Shown: positions 18,472 through 26,183 of the stretch, piece by piece
Layout: each line of letters starts with the position of its first letter
Numbering within the stretch: the stretch's first letter is position 1
NCBI RefSeq assembly: GCF_052118845.1
Contig: NZ_JBQKGJ010000009.1
Location: 39,003 to 103,002, forward strand
DNA: 64,000 bases
Direction: 5' to 3'
Origin: Bilifractor sp002394235
Lineage (GTDB): Bacteria; Bacillota; Clostridia; Lachnospirales; Lachnospiraceae
Translations under genes and position numbers: made by a program
Notes under the pieces: model-generated
What the model was told of the DNA's origin: nothing
Databases searched by the model: none
What the model saw: only the letters and a program-made list of their open reading frames with translations

Positions 18472-18888
18472 TCAGTTGATATACTTGTCCTTAAATTTCA
18501 GACGTGAAAGAGCACGCGCCATGGAAGCCTGTGTCATCTTGTATTCACGCAGACTCTGCTTCTGACGCAGACGCTCCTTCGCCCGCTCCAGCGCCTCCTC
18601 GGCACGCCGCTTGTCGACCTCATCCGGGGACTCGCAGGTGTCAACCAGGATCGTTGCGCGGTTATTTGCGAAAATCATGGAGCCATTACCGCAGACAGCC
18701 GTTACCTTATTGCCGTCTGCCGTCGTAAAATCAATCTCCCCGGGCACGATCGCAAGCATAATCTGCGAATGGTGCGCAAGGAAACCTTCCCTCCCGTCAA
18801 TGGTGGGAACCTTCAGACTTGTAACGTAACCGCCGTAAAAGGCTTTATCCGATGCGATGACTCTGAGATAATATTTGGCTTCTGCCAT
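18472..18888 (-). CDS. atpC: F1Fo ATP synthase subunit epsilon
   Basis: About 138 residues. An N-terminal beta-sandwich (YYLRVIASDKAFYGGYVTSL; GREGFLAHHSQIMLAIVPGE) and a C-terminal helical hairpin (DKRRAEEALERAKERL). Epsilon is a central-stalk subunit that couples gamma to the c-ring and may inhibit hydrolysis. ATG 18888 behind TTGAGGTGTAAT was preferred to the TTG at 18900. It is the last gene of the operon, 90 bp after atpD. Confidence 0.95.
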   Translation of the reverse strand: MAEAKYYLRVIASDKAFYGGYVTSLKVPTIDGREGFLAHHSQIMLAIVPGEIDFTTADGNKVTAVCGNGSMIFANNRATILVDTCESPDEVDKRRAEEALERAKERLRQKQSLREYKMTQASMARALSRLKFKDKYIN

Positions 18889-18978
18889 ATTACACCTCAA
18901 TCTTATTCCTGACGCATCAGCGGAGCGGGCGCGGAACTTCCGCCTCCCTCTGCCTGCTGATGCATGTGCCGGATTCTC

Positions 18979-20367
18979 TTATGCTTCCTTCTTTGCATGC
19001 TCCGCGACATCCTCGATGCCGCCGCAGTTGAAGAACGCATTCTCCGGATAATCGTCCATTTCTCCGTTCAGGATTGCCTGGAAGCCCTTGATGGTGTCCT
19101 CGAGAGGAACATACTTTCCGGGGATTCCGGTGAACTGCTCCGCTACGTGGAACGGCTGTGACAGGAAGTTTCTGATCTTACGGGCACGATATACGACGGT
19201 CTTGTCCTCATCAGAAAGCTCTTCCATACCAAGGATGGCGATGATATCCTGAAGCTCTTTGTACTTCTGCAGATACTGGAGCACGGACTGTGCAGTCTCG
19301 TAATGCTCCTTCCCGACAATATCCTCTTCCAGGATTCTGGAGGAAGACTCCAGCGGATCAACAGCAGGATAAATACCCTGCTCTACAATCTTTCGGGAAA
19401 GAACGGTCGTTGCATCCAGATGAGCAAAGGTTGTAGCAGGCGCTGGGTCTGTCAGGTCATCAGCAGGTACATATACTGCCTGCACAGATGTGATGGATCC
19501 GTTTGTCGTGGAAGCGATTCTCTCCTGAAGCTCACCCATTTCATTTGCCAGGGTCGGCTGATATCCTACAGCAGACGGCATACGTCCAAGCAGAGAAGAT
19601 ACCTCGGAACCGGCCTGTACGAAACGGAAGATGTTATCGATGAACAGAAGAACGTCTTTTTTCTGAACATCACGGAAATACTCGGCCATTGTAAGCCCCG
19701 TCTCCGCAACACGCATACGTGCCCCCGGGGGCTCGTTCATCTGTCCGAATACCAGGGCGGTATTCTTGATAACTCCGGACTCTGTCATCTCGCTCCAGAG
19801 GTCATTTCCTTCACGGGATCTTTCTCCGACACCGGTGAAGATCGAATAACCGCCGTGCTCCGTCGCGATGTTGCGGATCAGCTCCTGAATCAGGACGGTC
19901 TTACCTACTCCGGCGCCTCCGAACAGTCCGACCTTACCACCCTTTGCGTAGGGCGCGATCAGGTCAATAACCTTGATTCCGGTCTCCAGGATCTCCTGTA
20001 CCGGTTTCTGATCTGTAAATTTCGGTGGCTTTCTGTGAATCTCCCACTGTTCAGAATCTCTGAGCTGTTCGCCGCCGTCGATAGTATCGCCAAGCACATT
20101 GAACAGACGTCCCAGATTCTTCTCGCCGACCGGAACTTCGATTCCGGTTCCCAGTGAGATCACAGGCATATCTTTCTGTAAGCCTTCACTGGCAGAAAGC
20201 ATGATACAGCGGACCATATCATCACCGATATGCTGCTGTACCTCCATGATTGCCTTCTCGCCATGGTTGTCAACCTGCAGCGCTGTCTTGATTTTCGGAA
20301 GAGGAAGATCCTCAAATGCGACATCGACAACAGGACCCATGACCTGGACAATTTTTCCGATTTGCAT
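18979..20367 (-). CDS. atpD: F1Fo ATP synthase subunit beta
   Basis: 462 residues, normal length. The catalytic subunit: P-loop GGAGVGKTVLIQEL near 150, GERSREGNDLW, and the Walker B region VLLFIDNIFRF with the adjacent SEVSSLLGRMPSAVGYQPTL. The C-terminal DELSEED-like region reads MEELSDEDK. A clean AAAGGACATGACAC site precedes ATG 20367. Confidence 0.98.
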   Translation of the reverse strand: MQIGKIVQVMGPVVDVAFEDLPLPKIKTALQVDNHGEKAIMEVQQHIGDDMVRCIMLSASEGLQKDMPVISLGTGIEVPVGEKNLGRLFNVLGDTIDGGEQLRDSEQWEIHRKPPKFTDQKPVQEILETGIKVIDLIAPYAKGGKVGLFGGAGVGKTVLIQELIRNIATEHGGYSIFTGVGERSREGNDLWSEMTESGVIKNTALVFGQMNEPPGARMRVAETGLTMAEYFRDVQKKDVLLFIDNIFRFVQAGSEVSSLLGRMPSAVGYQPTLANEMGELQERIASTTNGSITSVQAVYVPADDLTDPAPATTFAHLDATTVLSRKIVEQGIYPAVDPLESSSRILEEDIVGKEHYETAQSVLQYLQKYKELQDIIAILGMEELSDEDKTVVYRARKIRNFLSQPFHVAEQFTGIPGKYVPLEDTIKGFQAILNGEMDDYPENAFFNCGGIEDVAEHAKKEA

Positions 20368-20426
20368 GTGTCATGTCCTTTCTATTGTGTCAACGCCCCT
20401 GCCCCTTAAGGCAGGGCGTTACAAGC

Positions 20427-21416
20427 TCAATGAAGCGCGCCGGCCTGGAAAGTATCGAGATCCTCTCCCTGCTGGTTTTCAAACTTCGGCATGTCTTTCT
20501 TCTTATGTTTCTTCTGCTGCAGCGCACGTGCCTTCGCGCCTGCGCAAACCTCCGTAATCTCCTGTGTGATCTGAGCCTGACGCTCCCGGTTGTACTGAAT
20601 GCTCAGCTCCTGGACCAGTTCGCTGCCGTTTTTATTGGCCGCGTCCATCGCCTGCATACGGGAGCTGTGCTCCGCACAGTAAGATTCCACAAGTGCACTG
20701 TATATATATCCGTTGATAAAGTCCGGGATGATGTTGTTCAGAAGAAGATCCGGCCCCGGTTCCATGTCGAAGGTCTCCTGATACACACCACTCAGTTTTG
20801 TCATATTCTGTTTGAAAAACTCCTCATTCAGACGGATCAGCGGCAGAAGCTGCCGGATCTCCGTCTCGGTTTCCATGGAGTTCTTCATTCTGGTGTAAAT
20901 GATATATACCTCATCAACTTCTTTGCGCTCGAACAGATCAAGCATCTGATATGCGATCGACCTTGCCCTGGAAAGTGTCGGTTTCTGGGCGGTATAATGA
21001 AAGGCGCCGTCTACATTTACATTGTGATTTGCAAAATACTGACGGCCGACCTCTCCGACGACATATAGCATGTCATTGTTCGCGGGTCTCAGCTTCTCCT
21101 CTGTCAGCTTCAGTACATTATGGTTATATGCACCTGCAAGTCCCTTATCTGCGGTCACACAGATAATCGCCCTGCGGAGATCGCTTTTCGAAGTAACCTC
21201 ACGCTCATCCAGATACGGATGGCTGTAGCCGTCCGGAAGGTGACGCAGCACCCGTCCGAACATGTCCTGCAGCGCATAAAAATACGGTTCGGTATTTGCC
21301 AGCGCTTTCCGCGCGTTATTCATTTTCGTAGAAGAAATCATATACATAGCGTTCGTAATCTTCAGTGTATTATTGACGCTATCAATTCTTTCCTTGATTT
21401 CACGTGTTGCTGACAT
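20427..21416 (-). CDS. atpG: F1Fo ATP synthase subunit gamma, with a C-terminal tail
   Basis: 329 residues against about 285-295 usual. The N-terminal helix (MSATREIKERIDSVNNTLKI) and the C-terminal helix (SIQYNRERQAQITQEITEV) are canonical, but the protein continues for about 33 residues beyond the normal end (RALQQKKHKKKDMPKF and an acidic stretch). In known structures the gamma C-terminus lies near the top of the alpha3beta3 hexamer, close to where delta sits. The start has AAGGAAAA before ATG 21416. Confidence 0.96.
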   Translation of the reverse strand: MSATREIKERIDSVNNTLKITNAMYMISSTKMNNARKALANTEPYFYALQDMFGRVLRHLPDGYSHPYLDEREVTSKSDLRRAIICVTADKGLAGAYNHNVLKLTEEKLRPANNDMLYVVGEVGRQYFANHNVNVDGAFHYTAQKPTLSRARSIAYQMLDLFERKEVDEVYIIYTRMKNSMETETEIRQLLPLIRLNEEFFKQNMTKLSGVYQETFDMEPGPDLLLNNIIPDFINGYIYSALVESYCAEHSSRMQAMDAANKNGSELVQELSIQYNRERQAQITQEITEVCAGAKARALQQKKHKKKDMPKFENQQGEDLDTFQAGALH

Positions 21417-21445
21417 ATTTTTCCTTCTTCAATTTCCGGCTGAGC

Positions 21446-23260
21446 TTATGCGTTCTTTGTCTTATGCGCTTCCGCGTATTCCGCGCCAAACTCATCCGCT
21501 GCTGCCAGGATTCTCTCGGTAAGTTCATCCGGAAGCTGTCCCTTTTTGTTGATCTCCTCGACGATATCCGAATACTTATCGGCGAAGAAAGCAAGCATCT
21601 CCTTCTGGTAAGCTTTCACATTCTTAACCGGAACATTGATCATCTTCTTATGCTCGGCAACGCAGAGAGTAATAACCTGATCTGCTGTTGAAAGCGGATG
21701 ACCAAGCGGCTGCTTCAGCAGCTCCATCAGAACATTTCCCTGTTTCAGCTGATTCTGCGTTGCTTCATCCAGATCTGAACTAAACTGGGTGAACACCTGC
21801 ATCTCACGGAACTGTGCCAGATCGATACGCAGGGAACCCGCAGCCTTCTTCATTGCCTTGGTCTGAGCTGCTCCTCCTACACGGGATACGGAAAGTCCGA
21901 CGTTAACGGCCGGTCTCTGTCCCTCGAAGAACAGATCGGACTCCAGGAAAATCTGTCCGTCTGTGATGGAGATAACATTGGTCGGAATGTATGCGGATAC
22001 ATCGCCGTCCTGTGTCTCAATAATCGGCAGCGCGGTGATGGAACCTCCGCCCAGATTTTCTGACAGCCTTGAGGATCTCTCAAGAAGTCTGGAATGCAGA
22101 TAGAATACATCACCCGGGTAAGCCTCACGTCCCGGAGATCTTCCGAGAAGCAGTGACAGCGTACGATATGCAACGGCATGCTTGCTCAGATCATCATAGA
22201 TGATCAGAACATCCTTGCCTCTGTGCATGAAGTATTCGGCAATGGATGTCGCGGCATAAGGCGCGATGTACTGAAGCGGTGCCGGATCTGCAGCGGTGGA
22301 TGCCACTACAATCGAATAGGACATCGCGTCATTTTTCTTCAGTGTGTTTACAATGCTGGCTACTGTAGATGCCTTCTGTCCGATTGCGACATAGACGCAG
22401 TAGCAGTCCTTCCCCTTCTGGTTCAGGACGGCATCCATAGCGATGGATGTCTTACCGGTCTGACGGTCACCGATGATCAGTTCTCGCTGTCCGCGGCCGA
22501 TAGGAAACATGGAGTCAATGGCAAGGATACCGGTCTCCAGAGGAACCGTAACCGGCTGACGGTCAATGATTCCGGGCGCCGGCTGTTCAATCGCGCGGTA
22601 CTCGTCACCCTTTACCGGTGCTCCGCCGTCAATGGGATTGCCCAGCGCGTCAATGACACGGCCGAGATATCCGTCGCCGCATGCAATACCTGCGCGCTTG
22701 CCGGTACCGGTCACACGGGTTCCCTCACCGATGCTGCCCTCGGCATCAAACAGAATCGCACCGATTCCGTCCTCACCGATATTCTGAACCATTCCTTTTA
22801 CGCCGTTTTCAAAGACCAGAATCTCTCCGTACTGCACATGATCCAGACCTGTGATGGTTACAATTCCGTCGCCGGCCGTCAGAACATGACCGACTTCCGA
22901 CTGTTCCGCCTCAAGATGGAACTGTTCCACGGCAGCACGCATGATCTCCATGATGCCTTCCTGGCTTTTTTCTCTCGCAGCTCTGGCTCTGGCATCATTG
23001 ATCTGATTTTCGAACTGTCTCTCTCTTCCGCGGGTACTCCAGTCGTACTCATCGCTTCCGATGTCGAGAATGAAACCACCGTGTACATCCGGATCCTGAA
23101 CGATCTCAAGATTTACCTGATCCGTGTCTTCAAGCTCATACTTGTTTTTCAGAAACTGAACGAATTTCTGTCTCTGCTCTTCGCTCGGCTCGGTTACACA
23201 GCGAAGAACCGCATGAAGCTTTCCGTTCTCGTCCAACTTTATTGTTTTGTTCTCACTCAT
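21446..23260 (-). CDS. atpA: F1Fo ATP synthase subunit alpha with an N-terminal delta-like C-domain (fusion)
   Basis: 604 residues, about 100 more than usual. Residues from about 100 onward are a normal alpha subunit: AGDGIVTITGLDHVQYGE, P-loop GDRQTGKTSIAMDA, and PGDVFYLHSRLLERS. Residues 15-88 instead match the C-terminal domain of subunit delta (AtpH/OSCP): a beta strand AVLRCVTEP, the helix EEQRQKFVQFLKNKYELE, then DPDVHGGFILDIGSDEYDWS and TRGRERQFENQI, which is the delta signature (DP.liGG..l..gd...DgS.rgrl..l). No separate atpH lies in the operon. The first ATG (23260) has only AAGAAAGA upstream. A better site (AGGAAGG, then ATG 22951) sits at the domain junction and may give free alpha. 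Confidence 0.95.
   Translation of the reverse strand: MSENKTIKLDENGKLHAVLRCVTEPSEEQRQKFVQFLKNKYELEDTDQVNLEIVQDPDVHGGFILDIGSDEYDWSTRGRERQFENQINDARARAAREKSQEGIMEIMRAAVEQFHLEAEQSEVGHVLTAGDGIVTITGLDHVQYGEILVFENGVKGMVQNIGEDGIGAILFDAEGSIGEGTRVTGTGKRAGIACGDGYLGRVIDALGNPIDGGAPVKGDEYRAIEQPAPGIIDRQPVTVPLETGILAIDSMFPIGRGQRELIIGDRQTGKTSIAMDAVLNQKGKDCYCVYVAIGQKASTVASIVNTLKKNDAMSYSIVVASTAADPAPLQYIAPYAATSIAEYFMHRGKDVLIIYDDLSKHAVAYRTLSLLLGRSPGREAYPGDVFYLHSRLLERSSRLSENLGGGSITALPIIETQDGDVSAYIPTNVISITDGQIFLESDLFFEGQRPAVNVGLSVSRVGGAAQTKAMKKAAGSLRIDLAQFREMQVFTQFSSDLDEATQNQLKQGNVLMELLKQPLGHPLSTADQVITLCVAEHKKMINVPVKNVKAYQKEMLAFFADKYSDIVEEINKKGQLPDELTERILAAADEFGAEYAEAHKTKNA
22949..22962 (-). promoter_or_regulatory. 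candidate internal ribosome binding site and start codon within atpA
   Basis: On the reverse strand AGGAAGG (22962-22956), CATC, ATG (22951-22949), encoding MEIMRAAVEQF. It lies where the delta-like domain ends and ordinary alpha begins. The spacing of 4 nt is short but workable. Confidence 0.4.
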
Positions 23261-23264
23261 AGTG

Positions 23265-23750
23265 TCAGTCTTTCTTATCTTTATTCGCTGAGACCTTCTT
23301 CAGGAAGGCATCATACATCTTATCGTCATCCTCAGCCTCTGCGATTCTGGCAGCGGCATCCTTAACCATCTCAACAATGTCTTCCTCAGCTTTGTGCTTC
23401 TGGTCTGTCGTCTCTGCAGCTGCTTTGGCTCTGGCATCATTAATGATCTTGTCAGCGTCTGCTTTGGCCGAATCGACAATACGGTCGTATTCCACGTTTG
23501 CCTTTGCTCTTGCCTCATCAGCAGCTTTCTTTTTCTCATCATCAATGCTCTTGATTGTATCCTCATACTGTGTCTTGAGAGCATTGGCATCATTCTGTGC
23601 CTTTTCTGCGTCCGTGTAGGACTTCTCAATGTCTTTTGCTCTCTGATCGAGGATCTTGTGTACTCTTCCAAAAAGGAACTTTTTAAGAAGGAAATACAGA
23701 ATCAGAAGATCGATGACCGTCCATAAAACATTTAAATCAAAACGTAACAT
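23265..23750 (-). CDS. atpF: F1Fo ATP synthase subunit b
   Basis: 161 residues, normal length. One N-terminal membrane helix (LNVLWTVIDLLILYFLLKKF) then a long charged Ala/Lys/Glu-rich coiled coil up to the C-terminus, forming the peripheral stalk. The C-terminus (MVKDAAARIAEAEDDDKMYD) carries no delta-like domain, so it is not the b-delta fusion known from mycobacteria. The start has AGGAGAAGAC. The stop is 4 bp before the atpA fusion start. Confidence 0.96.
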   Translation of the reverse strand: MLRFDLNVLWTVIDLLILYFLLKKFLFGRVHKILDQRAKDIEKSYTDAEKAQNDANALKTQYEDTIKSIDDEKKKAADEARAKANVEYDRIVDSAKADADKIINDARAKAAAETTDQKHKAEEDIVEMVKDAAARIAEAEDDDKMYDAFLKKVSANKDKKD

Positions 23751-23805
23751 GTCTTCTCCTAAGTTGTTCCGTACTCTGATACGAAATCATTGTCACTGAA
23801 ATTTA

Positions 23806-23903
23806 TTTACGCGAACAGTGAGCCGCAGCCGAATGCGAAGTATTCGTGTGCGGCGAGCGTCGCGATAGCGGGATAAAACTCGCGCAGCGTGTTTTATCTC
23901 GTT
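23806..23903 (-). repeat. 98-bp palindromic repeat, copy B, inside the atp operon
   Basis: Same element as at 8060 but inverted relative to the other four copies. It fills most of the 184-bp gap between atpE (stop 23935) and atpF (start 23750). Differences from the consensus are minimal (GTTTTATCCCGC instead of GTTTTATCTCGC, giving one mismatch in the first stem). There is no terminator hairpin next to it here. Confidence 0.9.
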
Positions 23904-23934
23904 TCAGAATAAACGAAGCATTTTCCGATATGGC

Positions 23935-24147
23935 TTATGCTACAAACAGAATCATCAGACCCAGTACAAAACCGTAAATAGCGGTTGCCTCTGCAAGTGC
24001 GGATCCGAGAAGAAGGTTTCTCATGATTTTGTTGTCAGCTTCCGGCTGCTTTGCGATAGCGTCTGTTGCATGTCCGGTTGCGATACCGATTCCAAGTCCT
24101 GCGCCGATACAAGCGAGTGCTGCAATTCCTGCTCCAAGTGCTGTCAT
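23935..24147 (-). CDS. atpE: F1Fo ATP synthase subunit c
   Basis: 70 residues, two membrane helices. The loop is KQPEADNKI and the ion-binding carboxylate is the Glu of GSALAEATAIYG. The first-helix position that is Gln in sodium-type rings is Ile here (GLGIGIATG), and the residue after the Glu is Ala rather than Ser, so a proton-driven ring is expected. ATG 24147 behind GGAGGAAAG was chosen; the 22 codons upstream are not conserved sequence. Confidence 0.96.
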   Translation of the reverse strand: MTALGAGIAALACIGAGLGIGIATGHATDAIAKQPEADNKIMRNLLLGSALAEATAIYGFVLGLMILFVA

Positions 24148-24343
24148 TTTTTCTTTCCTCCTGTAATCTTCCGGCATAAGACCGGAAATTCTTCTCAATA
24201 CTCCCCGGAGCATCCCGGGAATTCATACACGGATTCTATCCGTAAAAATAATGGATTGAACGTTGACTTTAAATAATTGACTATGTAAATGATTGTGACC
24301 AGTGAATACATCTGACCGCGATCTGCGTTCTCGCCGGAACAGC

Positions 24344-25096
24344 TTACGCGGCAACGGCAACAGCTTTCTTTTTTCTCTTTCTGGTCTTTTTCTTCTTCGG
24401 TTCTTCCGGAGTGATTTCTGCCGCCTCAGCGATAAACAGTGAGGTAAGGAATACGAATACGTATGCCTGAATCATTCCATCGAAGATATCAAAGTAGAAA
24501 CTGAAGATAAGTGGAACTCCTACCGGAATCAGATTTTCGATCAATGTCATGATGACATAGGATCCGAGTACGTTACCAAAAAGTCGCATGCAAAGTGAAA
24601 GCGGACGGATAAATACCTCCAGGATATTAATCGGTGTAACAATTCCGACCGGCTGTGTGAAACTCTTCAGCCATCCCAGAACGCCCTTCCGCTTAATACC
24701 TGCCGCCTCAATCAGCACAATGCTCATTATGGCAAGTGCAGCCGTCACATCCAGATCCTTCGTCGGAGGCTTCATTCCAAGAAGTCCTATAATGTTGGAA
24801 AGACCGATAAACATGATGACCGTCATCAGATATTCCGCATACTCTCCCGCGTCGGGACCGAGCATACCCTTGATCGTCTTCTCCAGCCAGGTTACAAATG
24901 CTTCAACCGCAACCTGTCTCTTCCCCGGGTTCCGAACTTTCATTCCATGAGTCAGCCAGAGTGCAAGTGCTAAAAGAATACCCATGACGATCCAGGAAAC
25001 CACAACGGATTCAGCAATATGTATACCCCCGAAGACAGGGATCACAAATGCGTCCTGGACCTTAAGATCTTCCACAAGCTTCTGTGCCATACTCAT
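24344..25096 (-). CDS. atpB: F1Fo ATP synthase subunit a
   Basis: About 250 residues with five to six membrane helices. The stator half of the proton channel; the essential Arg is in SLCMRLFGNVLGSYVIM, and the last helices carry IQAYVFVFLTSLFIAEA. The C-terminus is lysine-rich (EEPKKKKTRKRKKK). ATG 25096 behind AAGGTGGTGAAA is used rather than the GTG at 25105. First gene of the operon; no atpI precedes it in the 280-bp gap. Confidence 0.96.
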   Translation of the reverse strand: MSMAQKLVEDLKVQDAFVIPVFGGIHIAESVVVSWIVMGILLALALWLTHGMKVRNPGKRQVAVEAFVTWLEKTIKGMLGPDAGEYAEYLMTVIMFIGLSNIIGLLGMKPPTKDLDVTAALAIMSIVLIEAAGIKRKGVLGWLKSFTQPVGIVTPINILEVFIRPLSLCMRLFGNVLGSYVIMTLIENLIPVGVPLIFSFYFDIFDGMIQAYVFVFLTSLFIAEAAEITPEEPKKKKTRKRKKKAVAVAA

Positions 25097-25286
25097 TTTC
25101 ACCACCTTCTTTCTAACGTGTTACTGCTGAAGCATTCAGGGTAAACCCAGCGAGGCATTCCGCAGCTGATACATTTTGTTGCTCCCCGTTTCCGGGGTAT
25201 CGCGCAGTATGCGCGCATAAAAATAATCACCGGCAATTTTACAGTCAAGCAAGATGGCTCTGATTGCAAGTGATTACTTTATTATT

Positions 25287-25315
25287 TTTTTATCACTTTC
25301 ATTTACGATAGTCAA
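25287..25315 (-). promoter_or_regulatory. candidate promoter of the atp operon
   Basis: Reverse strand: -35 TTGACT (25315-25310), 17-base spacer, -10 TAAAAA (25292-25287), about 190 bp before atpB. The leader between them holds short GC-rich hairpins (CCCCGTTTCCGGGG; GCGCGCATACTGCGC). Confidence 0.5.
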
Positions 25316-25376
25316 TAATTACAACAGCTGACTTATAGTCAAATCGACGCTTATTACGGTCAAAAGTAGACAGGTG

Positions 25377-26054
25377 TCACTGTGCGGCTTCGGAGCTGCC
25401 GTATCTGCAGATATCCTTCAGACAGCAGATCCCGCACTTCGGATGCCTTGCGACGCAGACTGCCCGTCCGTGATTGACGAATCTGTGACAGAGATCGCTG
25501 CCTTCCTCCGGAGGAATGATTTTCCACAGTTCTCTCTCGACCTTTGCCGGCTCTCTGATATTGTCCACAAGACCGATCAGATTGCAGAGGCGGATGCAGT
25601 GTGTATCTGTGACGATGGCAGGCTTTCCGAAGACGTCTCCCATCACCAGATTGGCACTCTTTCTTCCTACACCGGGGAGCTTCAGAAGCTCCCCCATCGT
25701 ATCCGGGACACGATCATGATATTGTTCGTGCAGCATCCGCATGCAGCCGGAGATATCTCTGGCCTTGCTCGGCCCCAGGCCGCAGGGTCTGACAATTTCT
25801 TCGATCTCCGCCGGTTCGGCAGCTGCCAGAGCTGCAACCGACGGAAACTTTGCAAAGAGCTTCGGCGTGATCATATCTACCCGCTTATCTGTACACTGTG
25901 CTGCCAACCGGACACTTACCAACAGCTGCCAGGCATCCTCATATGCCAGCGTGCAATGAGCGTCCGGATATTCTTTCTTCAGACGCCGGATCACCTCCAG
26001 CGCCAGCTTTTTCTTCTGTTCAAGCTCCGGATCGTCCGTTTCCTTCTTCACCAT
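25377..26054 (-). CDS. nth: endonuclease III
   Basis: Base-excision-repair DNA glycosylase/AP lyase for oxidised pyrimidines. 225 residues. The helix-hairpin-helix LLKLPGVGRKSANLVMG has the catalytic Lys, VTDTHCIRLCNLIGL contributes the catalytic Asp, and the C-terminal cluster C-x6-C-x2-C-x5-C (CVARHPKCGICCLKDIC) binds a 4Fe-4S cluster. The start at ATG 26054 has a poor ribosome site, so translation may be weak. It follows leuS, with a terminator hairpin between. Confidence 0.96.
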   Translation of the reverse strand: MVKKETDDPELEQKKKLALEVIRRLKKEYPDAHCTLAYEDAWQLLVSVRLAAQCTDKRVDMITPKLFAKFPSVAALAAAEPAEIEEIVRPCGLGPSKARDISGCMRMLHEQYHDRVPDTMGELLKLPGVGRKSANLVMGDVFGKPAIVTDTHCIRLCNLIGLVDNIREPAKVERELWKIIPPEEGSDLCHRFVNHGRAVCVARHPKCGICCLKDICRYGSSEAAQ

Positions 26055-26061
26055 ACGTTAT

Positions 26062-26143
26062 CTGTCCTGTTCTGAAAAGCGGATGAGACACCTGTTCCCA
26101 TGATGAGAAGCAATTTTGTGGGATACAAGTTGTCTGTCCTGTT
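26062..26143. repeat. 36-bp direct repeat (first copy and spacer) between nth and leuS
   Basis: CTGTCCTGTTCTGAAAAGC with GAGACACCTG starts at 26062 and again at 26134, 72 bp apart. Each copy contains the leuS terminator hairpin; the first copy has lost the perfect stem. Confidence 0.75.
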
Positions 26144-26170
26144 CTGAAAAGCAGGTGAGACACCTGCTCC
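26144..26170 (-). terminator. leuS terminator
   Basis: Reverse strand: AGCAGGTG, TCT, CACCTGCT, then TTTC; an 8-bp perfect stem with a short T run, 14 bp past the leuS stop. Confidence 0.7.
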
Positions 26171-26183
26171 TGATGATTGCCGG

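Noticed and set aside
22178..23365. 395-codon plus-strand frame opposite atpA
   Set aside because: Antisense shadow of atpA with no ribosome site or family resemblance.
23265..23750. atpF as a b-delta fusion
   Set aside because: AtpF is of normal length with no delta-like region; the delta-like part is on alpha.
24148..24213. Longer N-terminus for subunit c
   Set aside because: GGAGGAAAG precedes ATG 24147 and upstream residues do not fit the family.
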